Shown here piece after piece: positions 1-5,114 of a DNA stretch of 5,114 bases. Origin of the DNA: Saprospiraceae bacterium (GTDB taxonomy: Bacteria; Bacteroidota; Bacteroidia; Chitinophagales; Saprospiraceae). Below the pieces are notes generated by a model that saw nothing but the letters and a program-made list of their open reading frames with translations, had not been told where the DNA came from and did no database searches. The position numbers and the translations under genes are program-made. The stretch covers positions 1 through 5,114 of the forward strand of contig JALVCY010000092.1 of NCBI GenBank assembly GCA_027009605.1. Direction: 5' to 3'. The stretch's first letter is position 1. Each line of letters opens with the position of its first letter.

Positions 1-123
1 TACTTTTCTCATTGCTGTCGTTATAGGATTCCTTAGGTAGGTTTGGATGGTGAAGCGGTGAGTTTACTCCTAAAAGTATTCTGATGCCAAAATCACCCAA
101 TTTTATTCTGTTTGGAGATTTTG
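1..123. other. Gene-poor left edge
   Basis: No gene can be supported here. Frame 2 of the plus strand reads TFLIAVVIGFLR then TAG (positions 2-40), which could be the hydrophobic tail of a membrane protein running in from the left. On the minus strand an ATG at 12 would start a gene leaving the window as MRKV. Neither is long enough to decide. Positions 58-68 (GTGAGTTTACT) repeat a motif found again at 126-134 and, inverted, at 465-475. Confidence 0.3.
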
Positions 124-475
124 TTGAGTTTACTCCGAAAAATCCACTTAACCAGAAATCAAAGCACTGAACAAAATTATATTAGGCTACAGTGCCCTAG
201 TGCAACGTGGTGTCTCTCCTACGGAGCTATATCCCTACTATTTTAGTCTTACAAAGATGTCGCCCCGCTGGGGCTAAGGCTTATGTATTCCGGCTATTTC
301 TCAGTTGTCAGCCCCGTAGGGGCGACACCTTTGTAACAGACAATATCGCACGATACAGGAAGCCCCAGCGGGGCGACACCTTGTCCCGGTCACACTAGTT
401 ATCAAAAAGAATCCAAATAAAATTTTGTGGGCTCAAGAACAAACCACTGCACTCGACTTTTCGAAGTAAACTCAC
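124..475. repeat. 352-bp segment bounded by an imperfect inverted repeat
   Basis: Positions 124-144 and the reverse complement of 455-475 agree at 18 of 21 bases (core GAGTTTACT, then CGAAAA). The segment between them contains the four REP-like palindromes and no credible gene; the 63-codon frame at 207-398 merely reads through the palindromes. The layout resembles a small non-autonomous element. No target-site duplication is visible outside the arms, and a further half-copy of the arm motif at 58-68 blurs the boundary, so an old or decayed element, or chance, remains possible. Confidence 0.35.
209..380. repeat. Cluster of four REP-like palindromes
   Basis: Four 20-base units share the pattern GGTGTCGCCCC-3 nt-GGGGCT. 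Units at 209-228 (loop TAC, diverged arms CTCC/GGAG) and 256-275 (loop GCT) point right. Units at 310-329 (loop GTA) and 361-380 (loop AGC) are inverted. The loops pair up as reverse complements: unit 1 with unit 3, and unit 2 with unit 4. Flanks of units 2 and 3 extend the symmetry: 249-266 and 319-336 are inverted repeats matching at 17 of 18 bases. Paired, oppositely oriented palindromes of this size are typical of REP/BIME-type elements, which in other bacteria are moved by Y1 HUH transposases of the RAYT/TnpA-REP family. No such transposase is present here. Confidence 0.75.
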
Positions 476-480
476 TGTTC

Positions 481-518
481 AACTGCTAAACTGAAACACT
501 GATAATCAACATGTTGGC
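481..518 (+). repeat. Dispersed repeat, copy 1 (ACTGCTAAACTGAAA...)
   Basis: This stretch reads ACTGCTAAACTGAAACACTG, then ATAATCAAC and ATGTTGGC. It aligns with 970-1019, which has ACTGCTTAACTGAAAGCATTG, then ACAATCAAT, a 12-base extension and ATGTTAGGC. It holds a small palindrome, TGAT-A-ATCA. It joins directly onto the mini-hairpin array at 519. Confidence 0.5.
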
Positions 519-640
519 GTTCAATATGTCCTTCGGACGTTCAATTTGTGCTTTGCACGTTCATTTGCCTTCGGCGTTCAATTTGCCCTTCGGGCGTTCA
601 AATTGTGCTTCGCACGCCCGCCTGCTGCCGGCAGGTTCAA
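519..640 (+). repeat. Mini-hairpin array (GTTCAATTTG spacers), plus orientation
   Basis: Short perfect palindromes follow one another, separated by a GTTCAATTTG-like spacer: GTCC-TTC-GGAC (528-538), GTGC-TTT-GCAC (548-558), GCC-TTC-GGC (567-575), GCCC-TTC-GGGC (585-595) and GTGC-TTC-GCAC (605-615). The array closes with a larger palindrome, CCTGC-5 nt-GCAGG (621-635). Stem sequences differ, but both arms change together, while the TTC triloop is kept in four of five. On the opposite strand the last small hairpin contains GCGAAGC, a heptamer known to form an exceptionally stable DNA mini-hairpin. The same array occurs inverted at 4817-4890 and 4998-5071. The 65-codon frame crossing it is not a gene. 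Confidence 0.85.
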
Positions 641-738
641 ATAGCAAGATTTCTTTCCTGCCTTCACCTTTTACCTTTCACCTTTAATTACTGCCTACCC
701 GTTACACCGTTATACCGTTATACCGCTACACCGTTAAT
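641..738 (+). repeat. Linker plus 8-bp tandem array (CCGTTACA/CCGTTATA)
   Basis: A linker containing TTTCTTTCCTGCCTTC (651-666) is followed by three 7-base units ACCTTTT, ACCTTTC, ACCTTTA (666-686). Then come CTGCCTAC (691-698) and five 8-base units: CCGTTACA, CCGTTATA, CCGTTATA, CCGCTACA, CCGTTAAT (699-738). The same order of hairpin array, TCTTTCCTGCCTTC linker and CCGTTA array occurs on the minus strand in 4696-5114, so hairpin array and tandem array belong to one composite repeat family. Confidence 0.8.
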
Positions 739-931
739 ATCTTAGACAGGAAGCAAAAAAATGTACATAAATTTGGAATTTAACTTATTGACAATCAATA
801 CCTTAGTGAATTCTTAGTGGCAACTCCGTGTCCTTAGTGGTTAGGCCTTACATTTTTCCTTACCACTAAGAAACGCTACAAATTCTTGGCTTCAGACTGC
901 TAAAATTTAGGTGAGAAATAGTCCACACATA
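739..931. other. Gene-free stretch with a CTTAGTGG hairpin
   Basis: No coding frame is evident. CTTAGTG-like words recur at 802-808, 813-820 and 833-840. Positions 833-845 and 858-870 form an inverted repeat of 13 bases with one mismatch (CTTAGTGGTTAGG against CCTTACCACTAAG) and a 12-base loop. TAAATTTG at 768-775 matches the Bacteroidota -7 consensus TAnnTTTG, but no TTG sits at the right distance upstream, so I do not call a promoter. ATTGACAATCAAT (787-799) recurs exactly 200 bases later at 987-999. Confidence 0.5.
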
Positions 932-1019
932 GGCTAACATATTATAAAAATTTTCTTTTATTTACCCTGACTGCTTAACTGAAAGCATTGACAATCAATT
1001 AGTTATAAAAATGTTAGGC
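932..1019. repeat. Imperfect palindrome with nested hairpins; second copy of dispersed repeat
   Basis: The outer arms are GGCTAACATATTATAA (932-947) and TTATAAAAATGTTAGGC (1003-1019), an imperfect inverted repeat. Nested inside are TAACT (976-980) with AGTTA (1001-1005), and the perfect hairpin ATTGA-CAA-TCAAT (987-999). The right end GTTAGGC fits the integron attC R' consensus GTTRRRY; the left GGCTAAC misses RYYYAAC at one position. Positions 970-1019 are also the second copy of the repeat at 481-518. No integron integrase or cassette gene is nearby, so an attC identity is only a possibility. Confidence 0.4.
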
Positions 1020-1277
1020 ATAGCGAGTCCCGTTGGAATTGGCAACGCAGAGTAAGGCGAAATTTGAAGCCAAAAGGGACTAAACTTGTTTTTTGGGCAA
1101 ACACCTTCAAATTTTGTCTTAATCAAGGCAGCCAAATGGAGGCGGGGCAGGCTATGTCGGTATAGCATTCGCCTTTAGTTAGCTGAACGCTGAAGGTAGC
1201 TAACAGCAACTTCTTCCGATTTTGGCGAAAGCCGGTGAATTTGGTTCAGATGATGGAGTAATGCTTGCATTTTTTTG
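1020..1277. other. Structured gene-free region, possible RNA or decayed element
   Basis: No coding frame is credible, yet inverted repeats are dense: AGTCCC/GGGACT (1026-1031, 1076-1081), CGTTG/CAACG (1031-1035, 1043-1047), AAGGCGAA/TTCGCCTT (1054-1061, 1168-1175), AAATTTGAAG/CTTCAAATTT (1060-1069, 1105-1114), GCTAT/ATAGC (1151-1155, 1162-1166) and GTTAGCT/AGCTAAC (1178-1184, 1198-1204). GGC-GAAA-GCC (1224-1233) would be a GNRA-capped stem in RNA. Some stems are mutually exclusive. It could be a small RNA, a dispersed repeat, or an old insertion terminus. I recognise no known RNA family. Confidence 0.35.
1260..1276 (+). terminator. Weak terminator-like hairpin with T run
   Basis: AATGC-TT-GCATT (1260-1271) is followed by T residues to 1276, giving a run of eight T including two in the stem. 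The stem is short and AT-rich and the two-base loop is tight, so it is at best a weak terminator for plus-strand transcription of the structured region before it. No plus-strand promoter was found. Confidence 0.25.
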
Positions 1278-1312
1278 ACAGGTCAGCTCACAAAGTACAA
1301 TTTCCCGGAAAC

Positions 1313-1708
1313 TTAACCCAAACTTTTGGCAAAAAAGACCCAATCGACCACTTCCAAACGGCCTTCATCCGTGGTAAATAGATTTTTTTTCTTGTCATAG
1401 ACGCCAAAATGACCGGTTTGGAAATTAAACCCGGATATGAGCGCCCAATCTAATAGAGATTTTAGCCATTCCTGTTTATTCTCGCTCAAAAACCAGCCAA
1501 CTCCTTGATCTATTCGATATAAGCCGTCAAGCCCATATTGGCGAGCTAAATAGGCCCAGCCCTTGGCGTATATCACCCCCTGAAAGTTTTGACAAGCCCT
1601 AAATAACTGAACCACAGTGTCTTCGACGACCAAATCTTCGACATATAATGCGACACCATTTGGTGCAGGCTTGGTAAAACGGGCTAGAATGTCTTTCTTT
1701 TCTTTCAA
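1313..1708 (-). CDS. Hypothetical protein, start uncertain
   Basis: I do not recognise this 131-residue product. It looks like a real soluble protein: mixed charged and aromatic residues, no signal peptide, no membrane segment, no low complexity. The middle has aromatic-rich segments such as GWAYLARQYGLDGLYRID (about residues 49-66) and GVGWFLSENKQEWLKSLLDW (69-88); the end is DWVFFAKSLG. The assigned start at 1708 is TTG. The frame stays open upstream to a TAA at 1799-1801, giving up to 161 residues with a Lys-rich stretch (KKTKKKTYPQ), but this extension has no ATG or GTG. Either the TTG is used, a rarer start is used, or the 5' end was lost where the repeat DNA begins at about 1800. No promoter of the TAnnTTTG type lies upstream and no clear terminator follows. 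It is too far from arcB (about 800 bases of repeats) to be assumed co-transcribed. Confidence 0.6.
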   Translation of the reverse strand: MKEKKDILARFTKPAPNGVALYVEDLVVEDTVVQLFRACQNFQGVIYAKGWAYLARQYGLDGLYRIDQGVGWFLSENKQEWLKSLLDWALISGFNFQTGHFGVYDKKKNLFTTDEGRLEVVDWVFFAKSLG

Positions 1709-1807
1709 TACTTGGGGATAGGTTTTCTTTTTGGTTTTCTTTTGTACGAAATTGGGGAGGAAATGTGACTTTTTTGGGAGAGAGATTTCTGTGATATTTT
1801 AGTCTTT

Positions 1808-1845
1808 GGTCTTTGGGACGCGCCTGTGGCGCTATTGGTCTTTGG
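1808..1845. repeat. GCGCC hairpin between GGTCTTTGG direct repeats
   Basis: GCGCC-TGT-GGCGC (1820-1832) is a perfect 5-bp palindrome with a triloop, bracketed by GGTCTTTGG at 1808-1816 and 1837-1845. It has the same plan, a fixed spacer around a mini-hairpin, as the other repeat families in this window. Confidence 0.5.
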
Positions 1846-1861
1846 CTTCGGTGGTGGTTTT

Positions 1862-2342
1862 AGTTGAGAGAGTTGATTCGCTTCGCTAGTTGAGAAAGTT
1901 GAGACGTTCGCCTACGGCTCTCTAGGTTGAGACTCGTCCCGATTACTATCGTGGATTCGGACTTCGTGGTTGAGAGCTTCGCAGGTTGAGAAGATTTGGT
2001 TTCTTACTTGGATTTTTACTTCATTATTCGATATTCGGCATTCTACATTCGGTATTCTGCTAGTTGAAGAAGTTGATTCGCTTCGCTAGTTGAGAGATTT
2101 GGATTTTTGTTTGGGGTTTTACTTCATTATTCGGCATTCGGCATTCATCATTCGATATTCTGTTAGTTGAGAAAGTTGAAGAAGTTGAGAAAGTTGAGAA
2201 CGTTCGCCTACGGCTCTCTAGGTTGAGAACTCGTCCCGATTACTATCGTGGATTCGGACTTCGTAGTTGAGTGCTTCGCAGGTTGAGATGATTTGGGTTT
2301 TTGTTTGGGTTTTTACTTCATTCTTGGATGTTTGGGATTCTG
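1862..2342. repeat. Three degenerate units of a GTTGAG-hairpin repeat
   Basis: The stretch consists of units ending in the same tail, GATTTGG, T-rich DNA, TTACTTCATT and ATTCTG. Unit A is 1862-2059, unit B (shortened) is 2060-2162 and unit C is 2163-2342. The fronts are runs of GTTGAG separated by mini-palindromic words such as GCTTCGC, GCCTACGGC and GTCCCGAT-4 nt-ATCGTGGATTCGGAC. Positions 1888-1999 and 2183-2296 are near-identical, with three substitutions and two single-A insertions. The tails of A and B carry repeated ATTCGGCATTC-like words. No coding frame is credible. The near identity of A and C points to recent duplication or gene conversion. Confidence 0.8.
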
Positions 2343-2370
2343 TAATTGATATAGTTGTAAGATTTTTTGG

Positions 2371-2410
2371 CCGCCTAGCCGTTAAACCGCTACACCGTTA
2401 CACCGTTAAT
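2371..2410 (+). repeat. Short 8-bp tandem array (CCGTTAAA/CCGCTACA)
   Basis: CCGCCTAG (2371-2378) is followed by four 8-base units: CCGTTAAA, CCGCTACA, CCGTTACA, CCGTTAAT (2379-2410). Next comes GCC-TTC-GGC (2414-2422), one hairpin of the type found in the 519-640 array, and then a GTTGAG word. This is a minimal copy of the composite repeat, joined to the GTTGAG family. Confidence 0.7.
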
Positions 2411-2441
2411 AATTGCCTTCGGCTCGCCTAGTTGAGTTTTT

Positions 2442-2501
2442 GGAAAATAGAAACGCCCCAAGACAAGTATAAACTCATCTTGGGGCGTGTCCTATTTTTC
2501 C
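2442..2501 (-). terminator. Strong hairpin terminator after arcB, probably bidirectional
   Basis: ACGCCCCAAGA (2453-2463) and TCTTGGGGCGT (2478-2488) form a perfect 11-bp stem with a 14-base loop. Outside it GGAAAATAG (2442-2450) pairs with CTATTTTTCC (2492-2501) across a small bulge. Read on the minus strand the stem begins 23 bases after the arcB stop codon and runs into T-rich DNA (TTTCTATTTTCC). The plus strand also ends in CTATTTTTCC, so it could stop transcription from both sides. Confidence 0.8.
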
Positions 2502-2510
2502 GAAAGGTAA

Positions 2511-3512
2511 TCAACTGCCCAAAGTCGCAACCATCACCGCTTTAATAGTATGCAAACGGTTTTCGGCTTCATCAAAAACGATGGAGGCATCCGACTCAAA
2601 TACTTCTTCGGTGACTTCCATGGCATCTATGCCGAATTTTTGATATATTTCTTCCCCTATTTTGGTATCTCTATTGTGAAAAGCGGGGAGACAGTGCATG
2701 AATTTGACATGGGGATTGCCCGTCAATTGCATGGCTTTCTTGTTTACTTGGTAAGGCAACAATTGCTTGATGCGCTTTTCCCAAACACTATCCGGCTCAC
2801 CCATACTCACCCATACATCCGTGTATAAAAAGTCACAACCTTTGACACCTTTGGCGACATCTGAAGTTAGAGTGATTTTTGCGCCTGTTTTCTTGGCTAT
2901 CTCCTTGGCTTTATTGACCAATGCTTTTTCCGGAAGGAGAGACTTCGGAGCTACTGCCCTAAAATCCATTCCCATCAAAGCCGCCCCAATCATCAAAGAA
3001 TTACCCATGTTATTGCGGGCATCTCCCATGTAGGCGAATTTAACTTGATTTAACGGCTTGTCCACGTGCTCTTGCATGGTCAAAAAATCCGCTAGAATCT
3101 GTGTCGGGTGATATTCATTGGTCAGGCCATTCCACACGGGGACTCCTGCAAACTCCCCTAAAGTCTCTACTGTTGCTTGCGCAAAACCCCGATATTCGAT
3201 ACCGTCATACATACGTCCGAGTACTCTGGCGGTATCTTTCATGGTCTCTTTACCCCCGATTTGCGTGCCGGATGGGCCTAGGTAAGAGACATTGGCCCCT
3301 TGGTCATGGGCGGCGACTTCAAAAGCGCAACGAGTACGGGTAGATGCTTTCTCAAAAATCAAGGCGATATTCTTATTTTTGAGTTTTTGCTGTTCTGTTC
3401 CTGTGTATTTGGCTTTTTTCAAGTCTGCGGACAGGTCGATTAAAAACTTCATTTCTTTGGGTGTGAAGTCCAATAGTTTTACAAAGTTTCTGTTTCTTAG
3501 GTTAAAGGCCAT
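2511..3512 (-). CDS. arcB: Ornithine carbamoyltransferase, catabolic type
   Basis: This 333-residue cytoplasmic enzyme interconverts ornithine plus carbamoyl phosphate with citrulline plus phosphate. Visible motifs in order are the carbamoyl-phosphate site STRTR (57-61), HPTQ (135-138), the second-domain GDARNNMGNS (163-172), the ornithine-binding D-V-W-V-S-M-G-E (232-239) with the SMG loop, the catalytic HCLP (273-276) and a C-terminal Arg in AENRL (R319). All key residues are present, and length and numbering match the E. coli/Pseudomonas OTC family. The sequence resembles ArcB and ArgI-type enzymes rather than the acetyl- or succinylornithine carbamoyltransferases often used for arginine synthesis in Bacteroidota. 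With carbamate kinase next to it, the catabolic direction (citrulline to ornithine and carbamoyl phosphate) is the best inference; an anabolic argF role cannot be excluded. The ATG at 3512 follows an A-rich leader with no Shine-Dalgarno sequence. arcC ends 146 bases upstream with no promoter or clear terminator between, so co-transcription is likely. Confidence 0.95.
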   Translation of the reverse strand: MAFNLRNRNFVKLLDFTPKEMKFLIDLSADLKKAKYTGTEQQKLKNKNIALIFEKASTRTRCAFEVAAHDQGANVSYLGPSGTQIGGKETMKDTARVLGRMYDGIEYRGFAQATVETLGEFAGVPVWNGLTNEYHPTQILADFLTMQEHVDKPLNQVKFAYMGDARNNMGNSLMIGAALMGMDFRAVAPKSLLPEKALVNKAKEIAKKTGAKITLTSDVAKGVKGCDFLYTDVWVSMGEPDSVWEKRIKQLLPYQVNKKAMQLTGNPHVKFMHCLPAFHNRDTKIGEEIYQKFGIDAMEVTEEVFESDASIVFDEAENRLHTIKAVMVATLGS

Positions 3513-3658
3513 TTTTTTGTTTTTTATTGGTTTGGTAATTTTTTTTTGTTTGGTTTAGGAGGTTGAGTTGCTCGCTAAGGCTCACAAGGTTGAGAACTCG
3601 CTTTGCTCGTAAGTTGAGACACTCGCTATTGGCTCGCCGGTTGATGTCAGCATTAGGG
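3513..3658. repeat. arcC-arcB spacer made of GTTGAG repeats
   Basis: Four GTTGA(G) words at 3561-3567, 3588-3594, 3612-3618 and 3639-3645 are separated by variants of CTCGCT-nnn-GCTCG (for example CTCGCTTTGCTCG). This is the same family as 1862-2342. The part next to arcB, 3513-3560, is A-rich on the coding strand and forms its leader. No TAnnTTTG promoter and no hairpin-plus-T-run terminator is visible, so transcription from arcC probably passes through. Confidence 0.65.
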
Positions 3659-4603
3659 CTAAAGGACAACTCTAGTGCCTGCTTCTGCGTCGTGCAATTG
3701 GCTGGCTTCTGTAATGATGCTTTTAGCACCCCCATTGGCAACAAATTGAAGCGCAGATTTTACCTTCGGGAGCATATTGCCTTCTCCAAATGCTTTATTA
3801 TCAATGAGTTGTTCTACTTCTTTTTTGGTCACAGATTTTAGTACTTGCTGGTTGGGTTGCCCAAAATTATTATAGACATGTGGGACATCGGTCAAGATGT
3901 ACAATTCATCAGCACCGATTCTAGTCGCCAACAAAGACGAAGCAGCATCCTTGTCAATTACCGCTTCCAATGGCTGCAAAAACCCTTCTTCATCGTAAAA
4001 GACGGGGATTCCCCCACCGCCTGAAGCGATGACAATCACTCCTTTTTGAACCAAGTCCCTGATGATGTCTTCATTCATGATTTGCATGGGCTTGGGCGAA
4101 GGCACGACTCTACGATAAGCCCCTTCTTTCTTTGGGCTCGGCTTAAAAGTCCAACCTTTTTCGGTGGCCATCTTGTCGGCTTCTTCTTTGGTGTAGAGTT
4201 TTCCTACTCTTTTGGTATAATTCTGAAAGGCGGGATCATCTTTGGAGACGACGACCTGAGTGATGATGGTGACGACTTCTCTATTGATTCCTGTTTTTTT
4301 CAGGATATTTTTGAGTGTTCTTTCCATCATGTAGCCGATACTACCTTGCGAATCGGCGACACAAACATCTAAAGGCTTGGCCGGCACATCATATTGGGAC
4401 TCTCCGGCATCATTTTGCATCAAGATGTTGCCGACTTGCGGGCCGTTGCCGTGGCTTAGGACGATATGGTAGTCTTGTTGGATTAGACTCACTAAATGCC
4501 GGAGCGTATCTTCCAAGTTTTTATATTGCTCTTGTGTGGTTCCCCTTTGGTCTCCCCTTAAAATAGCGTTGCCGCCTAATGCTATTACAGCGATTTTGGT
4601 CAT
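3659..4603 (-). CDS. arcC: Carbamate kinase
   Basis: This cytoplasmic enzyme transfers the phosphoryl group between carbamoyl phosphate and ADP, giving ATP plus carbamate (which breaks down to ammonia and CO2), the energy-yielding last step of arginine, citrulline or agmatine fermentation. From the ATG at 4603 the product has 314 residues, the usual length for the amino-acid-kinase-fold family. Motifs in order are the phosphate-binding ALGGNA (8-13), SHGNGPQVG (50-58), PLDV (77-80) with DSQGSIGYMM (84-93), ASGGGGIPV (193-201), VIDKDAASSLLA (215-226) with the Lys-Asp pair K218-D219, ILTDV (236-240), and GNMLPKVKSA (275-284). A TTG 30 bases upstream would add ten residues (ending KIKRN), but the ATG gives the normal family N-terminus MTKIAVIALGG. 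There is no Shine-Dalgarno sequence; the leader is A-rich. A good promoter lies 50 bases upstream. It appears to be the first gene of an arcC-arcB transcript. Confidence 0.96.
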   Translation of the reverse strand: MTKIAVIALGGNAILRGDQRGTTQEQYKNLEDTLRHLVSLIQQDYHIVLSHGNGPQVGNILMQNDAGESQYDVPAKPLDVCVADSQGSIGYMMERTLKNILKKTGINREVVTIITQVVVSKDDPAFQNYTKRVGKLYTKEEADKMATEKGWTFKPSPKKEGAYRRVVPSPKPMQIMNEDIIRDLVQKGVIVIASGGGGIPVFYDEEGFLQPLEAVIDKDAASSLLATRIGADELYILTDVPHVYNNFGQPNQQVLKSVTKKEVEQLIDNKAFGEGNMLPKVKSALQFVANGGAKSIITEASQLHDAEAGTRVVL

Positions 4604-4652
4604 ATTTCGTTTTATTTTTTCCCGTAAGGGCAAAATTGGTTAGATTAGTGGG

Positions 4653-4683
4653 CAAATATAGTGTTTTTGGAGCTAGGCTTCAA
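4653..4683 (-). promoter_or_regulatory. Bacteroidota-type promoter of arcC
   Basis: On the minus strand TTG (4683-4681), a 20-base gap and TATATTTG (4660-4653) match the Bacteroidota sigma factor consensus TTG and TAnnTTTG. Transcription would begin near 4645-4648, leaving a leader of about 43-45 bases before the arcC ATG at 4603. This is the best evidence for the phylum. The upstream element lies only 12 bases from the start of the 8-bp repeat array at 4696. Confidence 0.75.
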
Positions 4684-4695
4684 GATAAAAGATGG

Positions 4696-4791
4696 TTTAA
4701 CGGGGTAACGGTATAACGGTGTAACGGTATAACGGTGTAACGGTATAACGGTGTAACGGTGTAGCGGTATAACGGTGTAACGGTGTAACGG
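4696..4791 (-). repeat. 8-bp tandem array upstream of arcC
   Basis: Twelve 8-base units run without a break. Read on the plus strand they are mostly TGTAACGG alternating with TATAACGG, with single variants TTTAACGG, GGTAACGG and TGTAGCGG. The alternation gives a partial 16-base higher-order period. On the minus strand the units are CCGTTACA and CCGTTATA as at 699-738. Further arrays of the same units lie at 4893-4972 (ten units, one mutated to TATTTCGG) and 5074-5105 (four units). The long minus-strand frame at 4680-5051 is an artefact of this array: an 8-base period read in triplets gives a repeating 8-residue peptide. Confidence 0.9.
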
Positions 4792-4816
4792 GAAGGCAGG
4801 AAAGAGATCTTACCCC

Positions 4817-4890
4817 TTGAACGCCGAAGGCAATTGAACGCCCGAAGGGCAAATTGAACGTGCGAAGCACAAATTGAACGCCAAAGGCAA
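4817..4890 (-). repeat. Mini-hairpin array, inverted copy 1
   Basis: Read on the plus strand, TTGAACG spacers separate GCC-GAA-GGC (4823-4831), GCCC-GAA-GGGC (4840-4850), GTGC-GAA-GCAC (4860-4870) and GCC-AAA-GGC (4880-4888). The third contains GCGAAGC, known for its very stable GAA-triloop DNA hairpin. Order and spacers match the array at 519-640 read backwards. Confidence 0.85.
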
Positions 4891-4997
4891 CAACTAACGG
4901 TGTAACGGTATTTCGGTGTAACGGTATAACGGTGTAACGGTGTAGCGGTATAACGGTGTAACGGTGTAACGGGAAGGCAGGAAAGAGATCTTACCCC

Positions 4998-5071
4998 TTG
5001 AACGCCGAAGGCAATTGAACGCCCGAAGGGCAAATTGAACGTGCGAAGCACAAATTGAACGCCGAAGGCAA
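4998..5071 (-). repeat. Mini-hairpin array, inverted copy 2
   Basis: This is the duplicate of 4817-4890, 181 bases later: GCC-GAA-GGC (5004-5012), GCCC-GAA-GGGC (5021-5031), GTGC-GAA-GCAC (5041-5051) and GCC-GAA-GGC (5061-5069). The last hairpin has a GAA loop where copy 1 has AAA. Confidence 0.85.
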
Positions 5072-5114
5072 CAACTAACGGTGTAACGGTATAACGGTTT
5101 AACGGGTAGGCAGC

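Larger units (their letters stand above)
4714..5114 (-). repeat. 181-bp tandem duplication of the composite repeat
   Basis: Positions 4714-4894 and 4895-5075 are the same 181-base unit. By eye they differ after the first bases only at 4731-4732 against 4912-4913 (AA to TT) and 4883 against 5064 (A to G). A third, partial unit begins at 5076 and diverges near 5098, then runs off the window. Each unit holds an 8-bp array, the linker with GGCAGGAAAGAGATCTTA (4796-4813) and a mini-hairpin array. The element is in the opposite orientation to 519-738. Confidence 0.9.

Overview
The window most likely comes from a Bacteroidota chromosome, possibly a Saprospiraceae-like environmental lineage. The reasons are a promoter of the Bacteroidota type (TTG, 20 bases, TATATTTG) in front of the carbamate kinase gene, A-rich leaders with no Shine-Dalgarno sequence, and intergenic DNA full of short palindromic and tandem repeats of a kind I associate with that phylum. 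The phylum call is fairly firm; the family is a guess.

Only three protein genes can be supported, all on the minus strand. Carbamate kinase (arcC, 4603 down to 3659) is followed after 146 bases by catabolic-type ornithine carbamoyltransferase (arcB, 3512 down to 2511), which ends at a strong bidirectional hairpin terminator. Together they can convert citrulline and phosphate to ornithine and carbamoyl phosphate, then make ATP from the carbamoyl phosphate, which is the lower half of the arginine deiminase pathway. Arginine deiminase (arcA) and the arginine/ornithine antiporter (arcD) are not in the window. About 800 bases beyond arcB lies an unrecognised ORF of about 131 residues (1708 down to 1313) with no ATG start.

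The rest, more than half of the window, is non-coding and unusually repeat-rich. Positions 1-480 hold four REP-like palindromes inside an imperfect 21-base inverted repeat. Positions 519-738 hold a composite repeat: an array of mini-hairpins with TTC loops, a linker, then an 8-base tandem array (CCGTTACA/CCGTTATA). Positions 739-1277 hold several inverted repeats and a structured stretch ending in a T run. Positions 1862-2342 hold three degenerate units of a GTTGAG-hairpin repeat. Positions 4696-5114 hold the composite repeat again in the opposite orientation, partly duplicated as a 181-base tandem.

No defence system, CRISPR array, transposase, integrase, tRNA or rRNA was found. The most interesting material is the repeat architecture: short hairpins whose stems vary with compensation while the GAA/TTC triloop and spacer stay fixed, and inverted copies of a composite element on either side of the arc genes. 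Whether any of this is a working system cannot be decided from one window.
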